Made by a program: the position numbers and the translations under genes. A DNA stretch of 64,000 nt, taken from Salvia splendens (Eukaryota > Streptophyta > Magnoliopsida > Lamiales > Lamiaceae). Within the stretch, counting starts at the first letter, position 1; every line of letters begins with the position of its first letter. This document shows positions 30,319 through 39,621 of this stretch, piece by piece. The notes beneath the pieces are model-generated. The model had not been told where the DNA came from. It saw only the letters and a list, made by a program, of their open reading frames with translations, and searched no databases. The DNA lies in contig NW_024599375.1 in the NCBI RefSeq assembly GCF_004379255.2, forward strand, positions 62,001 through 126,000. Direction: 5' to 3'.

Positions 30319-33300
30319 ATGCCGGAGCACCTGCCGGATCCCCCCCCGGAGTCAGAAGAACCGCGCACCATCTCGGACCAGCTAATGGTCCTCCGGCCGG
30401 CCGAGGACCCTCTCTCGGACCAGCCAATGAATTTCACGTCGGAGGAGTCTCCCTCCATAATTTTTCCCTGCAGGAAAGTGGCGAGGAAAACTTTGAAAAT
30501 GAAGGTGAAGGCACGGAAAAGTACACCAGCCCCTCCCATCAAAGGCACTGGTCGGAAAAGGTTCGTACCCTCACCGATGCCGGAGGACAAGCAACTTAGG
30601 AAGAAGATTGATTTCGGGGCCGAAGGGAGCTCGCCGGTCGGAAGCCCAAAATGCAAAGGCCCCATCTTCCCGACGTCGATGGAGCCCTCCCCTAATCTCA
30701 ACGGTGAAGATGAAGCTAAGATTAATGAAGAACTTGCCGGCGCCAGAACTGTTGACAACGCTCCGGCCGATGACCTTGCGGCCGGCGCAAACGCGGGGAC
30801 TGGTGACGGAGGAGAGCACAACCCCCCACATGATGGCTGCTCGGAGAGAGATGGCTCTAGCATGGGTCAAAAGGCCTGGGTGGACGCGCTAGTCAACTTG
30901 CCCGAAATGGGCACAACAACAAAATCACTTTCCGAAAGTTCCTTGGCGCCTTGCCACTTCGGAACACCACGTGATGCTGGCCCCAATGCATCCGTTGAGC
31001 CCCCAAAACAACAAAAATCTAGCTCCTTTTTGCAGCAACCCAACTTTCCCGAATTGGCTTGGAGACCAAAACCTCCTTCCGAAAGTGGGCTAACTCCTTT
31101 CCGTCCCAAGAGCTCACGTGAGACGATTGTCGTGGAGGCCCCAACGCAACCAACAAAGGCCGAAATCATCCACTTAGCCGCCTTGGACTCGGCGGAGATG
31201 CTAGACACATTGGTTGCGCAACCTCTCATTACGGCCGGCCACAATCCACTGGAGTTCCCCCTAAACCCTTCGGGATGCATGCAAAGTGTCACACACACAC
31301 CTCGGGAAGGAAATGGACCCTCTCTTGAGGACTTTCCCCCTCTCGAACGAGGACGAACTAGCAAGCTCCGAGCTACGTTTGAGGCTAGTTCGGAACATCA
31401 TAGTGCGGAGTTCGGCCAGCCGCGACCGAAGTCGAACCCTAACGTCTACCGAGAAAAGCCTTTTATCGAGACGATGAACAAGGCCACGCCTAGTGCCGAG
31501 ATGGTTGCAGTGACAAGAGACACACCAACACCCTACGATACGCCTATGGATGATGCCGAACAGACCCTCACCGAGAAGGAAAAAGTCGAGAAGATCCACA
31601 CCGAGAAAGAAAAAGCCGAAAAGCCGAGAATGGAAAAGCCGAGAAGGGCACACAACGGCAACGTAGGTGCCGAGAAGATCCACACCGAGAATGGAGAAGC
31701 CGAACTCAACAATCCGAAGAGAAATGGAAACACACCTAAGTCCGCGACGGATGCCGCAACACAAGGGCTGAATGTAGTTAATCAACTTGGGGGGGTAGAA
31801 GCTACACTGGGGTCCTCGCCGTGGCCGAAATCGATGGCGGACTTGCTTAGGGGTACCCCGTCGGGCTCGGCGAGTAACACTCTACAAGGCCGGGGTGAAG
31901 GCGCCGCAAACCACCCCGGTCGGCCGAAAACGATGGCGGACATGCTCAAAGGCTCGACTGACCCTACCGGCCCCCAAGCCTTTGAACCGGATAAGCTCCA
32001 GAACATTGGATTTGCTTCAGTGTCCGACGGCATCCCGGCCATTTACTTCTCCGGAGCGGAAACTCAAAAGCTTGCTGAGAGCATGGGACACGCCATTGTG
32101 GGTAAGTTTTCTCACTCTATCCCTACGGGACTGCAAATCCAAAAGACCCTCGACAATATTAAACTTCGGTGTGGATTTAGTTGGAAGTACATTAATGCTA
32201 AACATATTCTCATTCAATGCGAGGACTTGGCGGACTATGCCCGAATCCTTGGAGGCCCAAGGGGTACGCCCGTTTGGCTCATTGACCGACACCCGATGAG
32301 GGTCTTCAAATGGTCCCCGGACTTTGATGCTTACTGCGAGTCCCCCATTGCGGCAATCTGGTGCAACCTAATTGGCCTCCCCATTCACCTTTTCGACCAA
32401 TCCGCCTTATTCGCCATCGGCAAGCTTCTCGGCAATCCAATACAAATTGATCGAGCCACGGCAAACAAGACTCGGCTTTCATTTGCCCGAATCTGCGTCG
32501 AGATAGACATCACAAAACCACCTACCGAAGAGATAATCCTCGATCTTGGTGGGCGAGAAACGGTGCAGCGAGTCCGATGGGACAAGATACCATCATATTG
32601 CCGAGAATGCAAACATGTCGGCCATGCAAGTGAGGTGTGCTATGCGACGGGCAAGAAGGAACGGCCGCCAAAGAGAAACTATCACAACGGCCCGCCAAAA
32701 CAGCCACAACCCGAGAGACAGACCGAGAAGGGGAAGCAAGATATGGGGAAGAATGCCTCCAGCTCCAACGAATGGAAACATCAGGGGAAGAAGCAAGGCA
32801 AGGCCGGTGATCGACCAAACAATAACAAAACAAATGGGGAGGACTCCGGTGATACTTCCTGGGAGGGACCGAACTCCAAGGGTGACTCTACTTTGGGGAG
32901 CGGACCGAGCTCCGGAACTCAGAATGCCGGGCTTATTGCCGGGATCGAGATTGGGAAGTCCCCACCGAACCGGGGGAATCCATTGCATCCCACCACCGAA
33001 CCACCAACACCACGTGGGAACATGGACGTGGAGTGGGGCTCCCCCATTGCGAGGAGCTTGGTCTCACCAGTTCGGCGAGGGAATCCGAGAGGAGGCGCGC
33101 GCCATGCTTTGACAAGGGGGCGTGGGTTCTTCTCGGCAAAGAACCACATGAGCACTAACCAATATTATACTCTCATGGAGAACGGAGATTTTGATGTTGA
33201 GAATTGTGGGGATGCGGACGAAGACCTTATGGAATTGCATGTGGGGGCCGAGAAGTTAGGAGGCAACAGTTCGGCCGAGGACGCCGAGGAGGTCGCTCCG

Positions 33301-33372
33301 AACAAAGAGCAACACCGTACTGATTATCAAGGAGGGCCTTCAACCTCTTTGGGTACGCACCCTTCTTGTTAA
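30319..33372 (+). CDS. LINE-B ORF1: DUF4283-like RNA-binding protein with zinc knuckle
   Basis: 1017 residues from the ATG at 30319 (MPEHLPDPPPE); the frame upstream is open only to a GTG at 30295. The architecture matches LINE-A ORF1: disordered N-terminal half with the motifs ARKSTPAPPIKG, MPEDKQLRKKIDFG, LPEMGTTTKSLS, LEDFPPLERGRT, a TEKEK/EKPR repeat-like charged block (31564-31720) and SMADLLRG/TMADMLKG. The DUF4283-like core lies at about 560-730. The CCHC knuckle CRECKHVGHASEVC (C761, C764, H769, C774) starts at nucleotide 32599. A basic Gly-rich segment and MSTNQYYTLMENGDFD come before the C-terminus. Stop TAA at 33370-33372, with ORF2 starting after two bases. Probably the RNP protein. 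Confidence 0.92.
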   Translation: MPEHLPDPPPESEEPRTISDQLMVLRPAEDPLSDQPMNFTSEESPSIIFPCRKVARKTLKMKVKARKSTPAPPIKGTGRKRFVPSPMPEDKQLRKKIDFGAEGSSPVGSPKCKGPIFPTSMEPSPNLNGEDEAKINEELAGARTVDNAPADDLAAGANAGTGDGGEHNPPHDGCSERDGSSMGQKAWVDALVNLPEMGTTTKSLSESSLAPCHFGTPRDAGPNASVEPPKQQKSSSFLQQPNFPELAWRPKPPSESGLTPFRPKSSRETIVVEAPTQPTKAEIIHLAALDSAEMLDTLVAQPLITAGHNPLEFPLNPSGCMQSVTHTPREGNGPSLEDFPPLERGRTSKLRATFEASSEHHSAEFGQPRPKSNPNVYREKPFIETMNKATPSAEMVAVTRDTPTPYDTPMDDAEQTLTEKEKVEKIHTEKEKAEKPRMEKPRRAHNGNVGAEKIHTENGEAELNNPKRNGNTPKSATDAATQGLNVVNQLGGVEATLGSSPWPKSMADLLRGTPSGSASNTLQGRGEGAANHPGRPKTMADMLKGSTDPTGPQAFEPDKLQNIGFASVSDGIPAIYFSGAETQKLAESMGHAIVGKFSHSIPTGLQIQKTLDNIKLRCGFSWKYINAKHILIQCEDLADYARILGGPRGTPVWLIDRHPMRVFKWSPDFDAYCESPIAAIWCNLIGLPIHLFDQSALFAIGKLLGNPIQIDRATANKTRLSFARICVEIDITKPPTEEIILDLGGRETVQRVRWDKIPSYCRECKHVGHASEVCYATGKKERPPKRNYHNGPPKQPQPERQTEKGKQDMGKNASSSNEWKHQGKKQGKAGDRPNNNKTNGEDSGDTSWEGPNSKGDSTLGSGPSSGTQNAGLIAGIEIGKSPPNRGNPLHPTTEPPTPRGNMDVEWGSPIARSLVSPVRRGNPRGGARHALTRGRGFFSAKNHMSTNQYYTLMENGDFDVENCGDADEDLMELHVGAEKLGGNSSAEDAEEVAPNKEQHRTDYQGGPSTSLGTHPSC

Positions 33373-33374
33373 TA

Positions 33375-36300
33375 ATGTCGTACAATCTCATGTTTTGGAA
33401 CGTGAGGGGGATCGCGAATGCGCCCACTCAAAACGTTCTGAAAAGACTAATTGGTTGTCATAATGTTTTATTTCTTGCAATAATGGAACCGCTCACACAA
33501 CCGGACCCGGACCGTTTCTCTAAGGCCTTGGGGCTGTCCTTCATTGGTTCGAACATGAACGAGAAGATTTGGATGTTTGCGGAAGAGGGGTCCACTTTTG
33601 ATATTGAGGTTGACTCGGAACAAATTCTCCACGGGTACCTCAAATCCCACCGCCTTGCTAGGCCGGTGGCCATCTCAGCCGTGTACGCCAAATGTACAAG
33701 GGCTGAAAGACATCACCTATGGGACAAGATGAGAGAGATTGCCGGGCCTCTTGAGGGAACACCTTGGATCATCGGTGGCGATTTCAACACCATGCTATCT
33801 CATCAAGACAGAGTTGGAAGCGATACCAACCGGCAAGCCGAGATGGTAGATTTTGCGGAGGCAACGGAAGATTGTAGGCTGCTTGACCCTGGTTTTGATG
33901 GAGCGGCATTCACTTGGGCCAAGAATGGCCTTTTTGAAAGGTTGGATAGAGTGTTTGTCAGCGAGGATTGGACTAAGACCTTCGAGGCTACTCGGGTTAC
34001 GAACCTCCCCCGGATTGCCTCGGACCATGGACCAATTCTTGTCAGGTGCACGAAGATGAACACATCCGCTGGAGCCAAGGCTTTCAGGTTCCAGAACATG
34101 TGGATCCGACATGAAGGATTCATGGCCGTAGTGCAAAAAGCATGGGAGGAGCCCACGGGGGCGGGTGGAATCCTAAACATTCAAATCAAGCAGGCCAGAG
34201 TTAAAAAGGCCCTTAAGGAGTGGAACAAAGAGGTTTTTGGAAACATTCATGCTAATCTAAAAGAAAAGGAGGAAGAAATTGCTTTGGCCCAATCTTGTTT
34301 CGAAGCAAGGCCGACCCCGGATCACAGGACAGCGATCAACAAACACATTGCCGAGTACATCCTTTTGCTGAAAATGGAAGAAGATTTTTGGCGACAGAAG
34401 GCAGCTCTGAGGTGGCTTGCCGAGGGAGACAAAAATACCCGGTTCTACCAAAGCTGGGTGAAACAAAAGAGGGTTCGTCTCCGCATCCACTCAATACGTG
34501 TCAATGGGCAGGAGCTCACCGAGGAAGCCGAGATTAAAAAGTCCGCAGTGGAGTTCTTCCAACAACTCCTTGCCCCCAACAATCCGACACTTGAAGATCC
34601 AGACCTCGACCTAATCCAGCAGGTCCACTCAGCCGAGCAGTTCGCTGACATCGCAGATGCTCCAAGTGCGGACGAGGTCAGGAGTGCCACCTTTTGCATT
34701 TCCGGAGATAGTGCACCCGGACCCGACGGCTTCTCGGCCACCTTCTATCAAGCCTGCTGGCCTATTGTGGGACCGGAGGTAGTGGACGCAATCAGACAGT
34801 TCTTCAGAGGGGCCTTCCTGCCGAGGAGCATCACGGCCACAAGCATTGTCCTTATCCCAAAGAAGGCTTCGCCGGAATCATGGACCGACTACCGACCCAT
34901 CAGTCTCTGCAATGTTTTAAACAAGATCATTACCAAGGTACTCTCCTCTCGACTCTCTCCTTTCCTCCCACAGGTCATCTCCCCAAACCAAAGTGGATTT
35001 GTCAAAGGTCGGCTCCTTAACGACAACGCACTTCTGGCTCAAGAGATGTTCCATGAGCTTGCTAGATGCTCCCCAGCGCCTAATGTGGCAGTAAAGATTG
35101 ACATGGCTAAAGCCTATGATAGGGTCCAATGGCCATTCCTCTTCAAAGTTTTACGCTGTATGGGTTTCCCGGATTCATGGATTTCACTTATGGAGAGGTG
35201 TATTGGGTGTTGCTGGTTCTCGGTCCTTGTTAACGGGGCACCCTCGGGCTTCTTTAGATCAACTCGAGGACTTCGGCAAGGAGACCCGATCTCCCCTGCT
35301 CTGTTCGTAATCGCGGCGGACTACCTGTCCCGAGCATTAGATAAGCTCATCCTCGGCCAAAAGGACATGACGTTCAAAGCCTCCCGGAGATGCATGGAGA
35401 TCAGCCATCTAGCCTATGCGGACGACATTATCATCTTCACTCAAGCGGCGGCAAATCCTATGCGCCGGCTAAGAGCCTGTCTCGAAAAATATGAAAGAGT
35501 CTCCGGCCAACAAGTCAGCCTCGCCAAGAGTAATTTCTATATTGCCGAGGCCCATGAACACTGGGCAAACTCGATCCAGGCGGAAGGAGGCTTCTCTAGA
35601 GGGGCCTTTCCTTTTCTCTATCTCGGTGTCCCTATCTTCCGTGGTGTCAAGCGCACGGACATGTTCCTCTTTCTACGGGAAAAGATTGCAAGAAGGATCT
35701 CAGGATGGGCACACCGTCACCTATCCTTTGGAGGAAGGCTTACGTTGATTAAGAGCACTCTTGAAGCGATCCCCTTGCACATCTTTCAAGCCGTCGAGCC
35801 CACGGCCGGTACCCTCAAGCAACTTGATCAACAAATGGCCCGATTCTTTTGGGGGTCTACGAATGAAAAGAAGCGGACCCATTGGATTGGATGGGAACAA
35901 ATGTGCCGGCCCACTGATGAAGGAGGCCTTGGGATCCGAAAAACTATGGAGGTCCTCCACGCTTTCAATATCAAACTGTGGTGGCGATTTCGGGAGCAAA
36001 ACTCCCTTTGGGCAAGATACATGATGGCAAAATATTGCTCCAACTCCACACCGCTCACCTTGAGATTGCCGAGCAGGAGTAGCCCTACGTGGAGAAGGCT
36101 CTCAAGAGCATGGCCCCTCGCGCAACCGCACATGAGATGGCTAGTGGGACAAGGGGACATCTACTTCTGGGATGACATTTGGCTTGGCAATAGCCCTCTG
36201 AGGGAACTTAGCCTTGATGATAGGGGAAGACCAACCACCCGGGTCTCGGAGTTCATTACAAATGGTGGTTGGGATGTGCCCAAGCTTCAACTCCTTCACA

Positions 36301-37541
36301 ATCAGGCCGGCCTCCCTCAGCATGTTATCGATGGCATCATTAATACACCGATCCTCCATGACGAACAGGATATCCCGAGGTGGAACCTCTCTAAGCATGG
36401 GGAATTCACGGTGGCTTCGACATGGGACACACTTCGAGGACGAAACCCGATCATCCATGGTTTGGGGGACGTTTGGAAGGTAGGCCTCACCAACTCAATA
36501 GCCATCTTTATCTGGAGGCTTCTCTCCAATCGGGTGCCGGTTGACACGAAACTTCAGTGGCGGGAGATTGAGCTAGCTTCTAAGTGCCAATGCTGCCCCC
36601 ACAGACCGAACACTGAGTCACTCCAACACCTCTTCATCCAGGGATATGGAGCTCGCAGAGTATGGAGTGAGTTCGACGGCTGGTTCACAGGCCCGTTCCC
36701 ACGCATCCATATCAATGACACAATCCCTACGAGAATCGAAGTGTGGGCGCGAAGGTGCCAACAGCCGAACAAGAAACATCTTAGCCGAGCCACTCCATAC
36801 CTCATCCTTTGGTTTATTTGGTCGGAGAGAAACAGGAGCCGCCACCAAGGCACACAGTTTAAACCACAAAACGTGGTATGGCAGGTCCACATGTTCATTC
36901 GGAATGCTATGTCTAATGGAAGCTTGAAGCCGAAACATTGGAAGGGAGTTAAACTTGGAATCAGTATTCCTCAACAAGCGGCGGCAATCAGGGCGCTACC
37001 CCTAGCCATGGCAATCAAATGGAACCCCCCGGATCAGCCGTGGATAAAGCTCAACACGGATGGCTCCTATAATGAAGCGAACGGCAGTACAGGGGCTGGC
37101 GGGATTATTCGAGACCACTCGGGTAAGATGCTCGTCGCCGTCAGCACACCCCTTGAAGCCCACTCGGCGTTAGAAGCGGAGCTGTTGGCCATGATCCACG
37201 GGCTAAATATAGCCAAGGAATACGGCCTACCAATCTGGATTGAGTCAGATGCAGAGCAAGCAATCAAATTGGTCAATGGGACGGGATGGGGGCCGGCACT
37301 CGCTCGGCAAGCGGTGGCGCAACTAACCATTCTCAAACGCCAACTCAAATTCCGAGCCACCTTCATACACAGGGAGGGGAACAAAGCGGCGGACTTCCTT
37401 GCGAAAATGGGGCTAGTCCAAGACAGTGGCCTACGAATGCACTACAACTCAGCACCGAGAGAACTATTGGACTTGGTTAGATTGGACGAGATGGGAGTGT
37501 CGCACATCCGAAACCTAGACGGGGACGGGCATCAAAGTTGA
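33375..37541 (+). CDS. LINE-B ORF2: APE endonuclease, RT, zf-RVT and RNase H
   Basis: 1388 residues from ATG 33375 (MSYNLMFWNVRG). The frame upstream is open to a TTG at 33366, but the ATG is the conserved start. Endonuclease residues N9, E38, D136/N138 and D217/H218 are present. RT motif A is KIDMAKAYDRVQW, then GLRQGDPISP, with YADD at 681-684 (from nucleotide 35415). The zf-RVT-like block is ASKCQCCPHRPNTESLQHLF. RNase H has D1229 (37059), E1269 (37179), D1292 (37248) and D1340 (37392). Private changes relative to A and C include VPIFRGV for VPIYRGV and KVLSSR for KVLTSR. No disabling change is visible. Translation is presumably by reinitiation after ORF1, because only two bases separate stop and start. 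Confidence 0.95.
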   Translation: MSYNLMFWNVRGIANAPTQNVLKRLIGCHNVLFLAIMEPLTQPDPDRFSKALGLSFIGSNMNEKIWMFAEEGSTFDIEVDSEQILHGYLKSHRLARPVAISAVYAKCTRAERHHLWDKMREIAGPLEGTPWIIGGDFNTMLSHQDRVGSDTNRQAEMVDFAEATEDCRLLDPGFDGAAFTWAKNGLFERLDRVFVSEDWTKTFEATRVTNLPRIASDHGPILVRCTKMNTSAGAKAFRFQNMWIRHEGFMAVVQKAWEEPTGAGGILNIQIKQARVKKALKEWNKEVFGNIHANLKEKEEEIALAQSCFEARPTPDHRTAINKHIAEYILLLKMEEDFWRQKAALRWLAEGDKNTRFYQSWVKQKRVRLRIHSIRVNGQELTEEAEIKKSAVEFFQQLLAPNNPTLEDPDLDLIQQVHSAEQFADIADAPSADEVRSATFCISGDSAPGPDGFSATFYQACWPIVGPEVVDAIRQFFRGAFLPRSITATSIVLIPKKASPESWTDYRPISLCNVLNKIITKVLSSRLSPFLPQVISPNQSGFVKGRLLNDNALLAQEMFHELARCSPAPNVAVKIDMAKAYDRVQWPFLFKVLRCMGFPDSWISLMERCIGCCWFSVLVNGAPSGFFRSTRGLRQGDPISPALFVIAADYLSRALDKLILGQKDMTFKASRRCMEISHLAYADDIIIFTQAAANPMRRLRACLEKYERVSGQQVSLAKSNFYIAEAHEHWANSIQAEGGFSRGAFPFLYLGVPIFRGVKRTDMFLFLREKIARRISGWAHRHLSFGGRLTLIKSTLEAIPLHIFQAVEPTAGTLKQLDQQMARFFWGSTNEKKRTHWIGWEQMCRPTDEGGLGIRKTMEVLHAFNIKLWWRFREQNSLWARYMMAKYCSNSTPLTLRLPSRSSPTWRRLSRAWPLAQPHMRWLVGQGDIYFWDDIWLGNSPLRELSLDDRGRPTTRVSEFITNGGWDVPKLQLLHNQAGLPQHVIDGIINTPILHDEQDIPRWNLSKHGEFTVASTWDTLRGRNPIIHGLGDVWKVGLTNSIAIFIWRLLSNRVPVDTKLQWREIELASKCQCCPHRPNTESLQHLFIQGYGARRVWSEFDGWFTGPFPRIHINDTIPTRIEVWARRCQQPNKKHLSRATPYLILWFIWSERNRSRHQGTQFKPQNVVWQVHMFIRNAMSNGSLKPKHWKGVKLGISIPQQAAAIRALPLAMAIKWNPPDQPWIKLNTDGSYNEANGSTGAGGIIRDHSGKMLVAVSTPLEAHSALEAELLAMIHGLNIAKEYGLPIWIESDAEQAIKLVNGTGWGPALARQAVAQLTILKRQLKFRATFIHREGNKAADFLAKMGLVQDSGLRMHYNSAPRELLDLVRLDEMGVSHIRNLDGDGHQS

Positions 37542-37598
37542 TCATGAGACGACGGGAGACAATAGTGACTAGCTTTGTGGTTAATTGTTCTTTGGAAA

Positions 37599-37738
37599 GG
37601 AGTATGATGAGGTCCGAACCTTGTGGGATCGGACCGCATACTACTCTTGATTTTGTTACGGCACACCACTTTTGGGTGTGGCCACGCCTTGTAATTATCT
37701 CTTGTGGAAATATAGGGATGAGGGACCCACGAACCCTC
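37599..37738 (+). promoter_or_regulatory. LINE-B 3'UTR stem-loop cluster
   Basis: SL1 37599-37646: GTATG and GGTCCG pair with CGGACC and CATAC. SL2 37662-37680: CACACC/GGTGTG, loop ACTTTTG-like. SL3 37720-37738: GAGGG/CCCTC with loop ACCCACGAA, 20 nt before the A-tail. Confidence 0.65.
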
Positions 37739-37756
37739 CACCGTAGAGGTGTTTGA

Positions 37757-37801
<45 letters not shown>

Positions 37802-37806
<5 letters not shown>

Positions 37807-37819
37807 AAGAGACCCACGG
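37802..37819. repeat. TSD of LINE-B, right copy
   Basis: AATCAAAGAGACCCACGG; partner at 29964-29981. Confidence 0.93.
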
Positions 37820-39619
37820 GGCCGGGAAACCCATCCGGTGTAGCACTTTCAAAAGGAAGGGCCATTGTACTCGGTCGTAGGCCTTAGCCATATCGATTTT
37901 TACCGTGACATTAGGGGCCGGCGCACATCTCGAGAGCTCATGGAACATCTCCTGTGCCAAAAGGACATTATCATTGAGGAGCCGTCCCTTCACAAATCCA
38001 CTCTGGTTTGGTGAGATAACCATAGGGATGAGCGAAGTCATTCTCTTCGACATTATCTTTGTGATAATCTTATTGACGACGTTGCACAGGCTAATGGGGC
38101 GGTAGTCGCTCCACGACTCCGGCACAAGCTTTTTTGGGATGAGGACAATGTTTGTGGCCGTGACGCTACGTGGGAGGTAGGCACCCCCGAAGAATTGGCC
38201 AATAGCCGCCACCACGTCCGGCCCAACCGTCGCCCAACAGGCCTGGTAAAACAAGGCCGTGAAACCATCCGGCCCTGGGGCACTATCCCCGGAGATGTCA
38301 AAAACAGCCTTTTTAACTTCCTCTGCGGATGGGGGGTCGGGAAGAGCAGCCACTTCATCCAAGGGTGGGAGTTGATGGATCAAATCAAGGTCTGGCACGG
38401 ACAAAGTGAGGGGCCCCGGGGCCAGGAGATCTTGGAAGAACTCCACCGCCGAACTTCTAATCTCCATTTCGTCCGAGATCTCCCGACCGCCCACATTGAT
38501 CTTGTGGATGCACATGCGGATCCTTTTTTGTTTGACCCAACTTTGGTAGAATTTAGTATTCTTGTCGCCCTCCCCTAGCCATCTTAGGGGAGCCTTTTGT
38601 CGCCAGAAGTCCTCCTCCATTTTAAGGAGTTGAATGTACTCGGCAATGCATCTATTGATTTCTGTCCTGTTCTCCGGGGTTGACCTTTCTTTGAAATCGC
38701 TTTGGGCCAGTGCTATGTTCACCTCCATATCCCTGAGGTTGTTATAGATGTTCCCAAAGGTCTCCTTGTTCCACACCTTTAGGATTCTCTTTAGTCGAGC
38801 AAGTTTGATTTGGAAATTGAGGAGGCCTTCGGACTCCGTCGGTTGGCTCCAATCTCCCCGAACAAGGTCCTCAAATCCCTCGTGCCTAACCCACATGTTT
38901 TGGAACCTGAATGGCCTACCCCCGCTGTTGTTGCTTGTCACTTTGCATCTTACCAATACAGGCCCGTGGTCCGAGGCAATCCGGGGCAGGTTCGTCACCC
39001 GAGTAGATTCCAAAGTTTGTGCCCATCGTTCGTTCACAAGGATTCTATCCAATCTTTTAAAAAGGCCATTCTTGGCCCACGTGAACTCCGACCCATCATA
39101 TCCCGGGTCTAGTATCCTGCAGTCCTCAATGGCCTCCTCAAAGTCCACCATTTCAGCTTGGCGGTTTGTGTCACTCCCTACTCTGTCTCGCGGATGGAGA
39201 ATGGTATTGAAGTCCCCTCCAATCATCCAGGGTGTACCCTCCAAAAGTATAGAGCACTCCCTCAATTCATCCCATAAATGAAGTCGTTCGGTCCTCGTGC
39301 ATTTTGCGTAAATCGCTGAGACACACAAGTAGCTAGCAAGGCGAGGAGATCCAAAGCGGCCGGATAGGGCCTGATCCGTATCTCTCTCGGCCGCGAAGCT
39401 GGCCACTTCCTCAACAAACACCCAGATCTTCCCATTTCTATTCGAGCCTTGGAAAGCCAGCCCCAAAGCCTTTGAGAACTTCTCCGGGTTAGGGCTTGTG
39501 AGCGGCTCCTTTATTGCAAGAAAGTGAATATTATGAGTCTTAATTAATCTTTTAAGAACATTTTGGGTAGGCTCGTTAGCAACTCCCCTAACGTTCCAAA
39601 ACATAAAGTTGACAGACAT
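37820..39619 (-). pseudogene. LINE-E ORF2, part 1 (endonuclease to RT motif A)
   Basis: Open from the ATG at 39619 (MSVNFMFWNVRG) to the LINE-B insertion. APE residues: FWNVRG, KEPLTSP (Glu kept although the usual IMEP is IKEP), GGDFN, RLDRI and SDHGP. RT start: SAPGPDGFTALFYQACW, IVLIPKKLVPESWSDYRPIS, SPNQSGFVKGRLLND and KIDMAKAYDRVQW. It stops at PWVSLI, where the poly(A) of LINE-B follows on the opposite strand. This segment has no internal stop, so LINE-E ORF2 was fairly well preserved before LINE-B arrived. Confidence 0.9.
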
Positions 39620-39621
39620 GA

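Larger units (their letters stand above)
29982..37801 (+). mobile_element. LINE-B, full-length element with intact ORFs and a chimeric 5' end
   Basis: Forward-strand copy inside minus-strand LINE-E. Its parts are a 92 nt 5' extension (29982-30073), 5'UTR from GAATTGTAAG (30074), ORF1, ORF2, 3'UTR and a poly(A) of about 43-45 nt up to 37801-37803. The perfect TSD, long A-tail and open frames make it a young insertion. It lies in inverted orientation to LINE-A and direct orientation to LINE-C. Confidence 0.95.
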
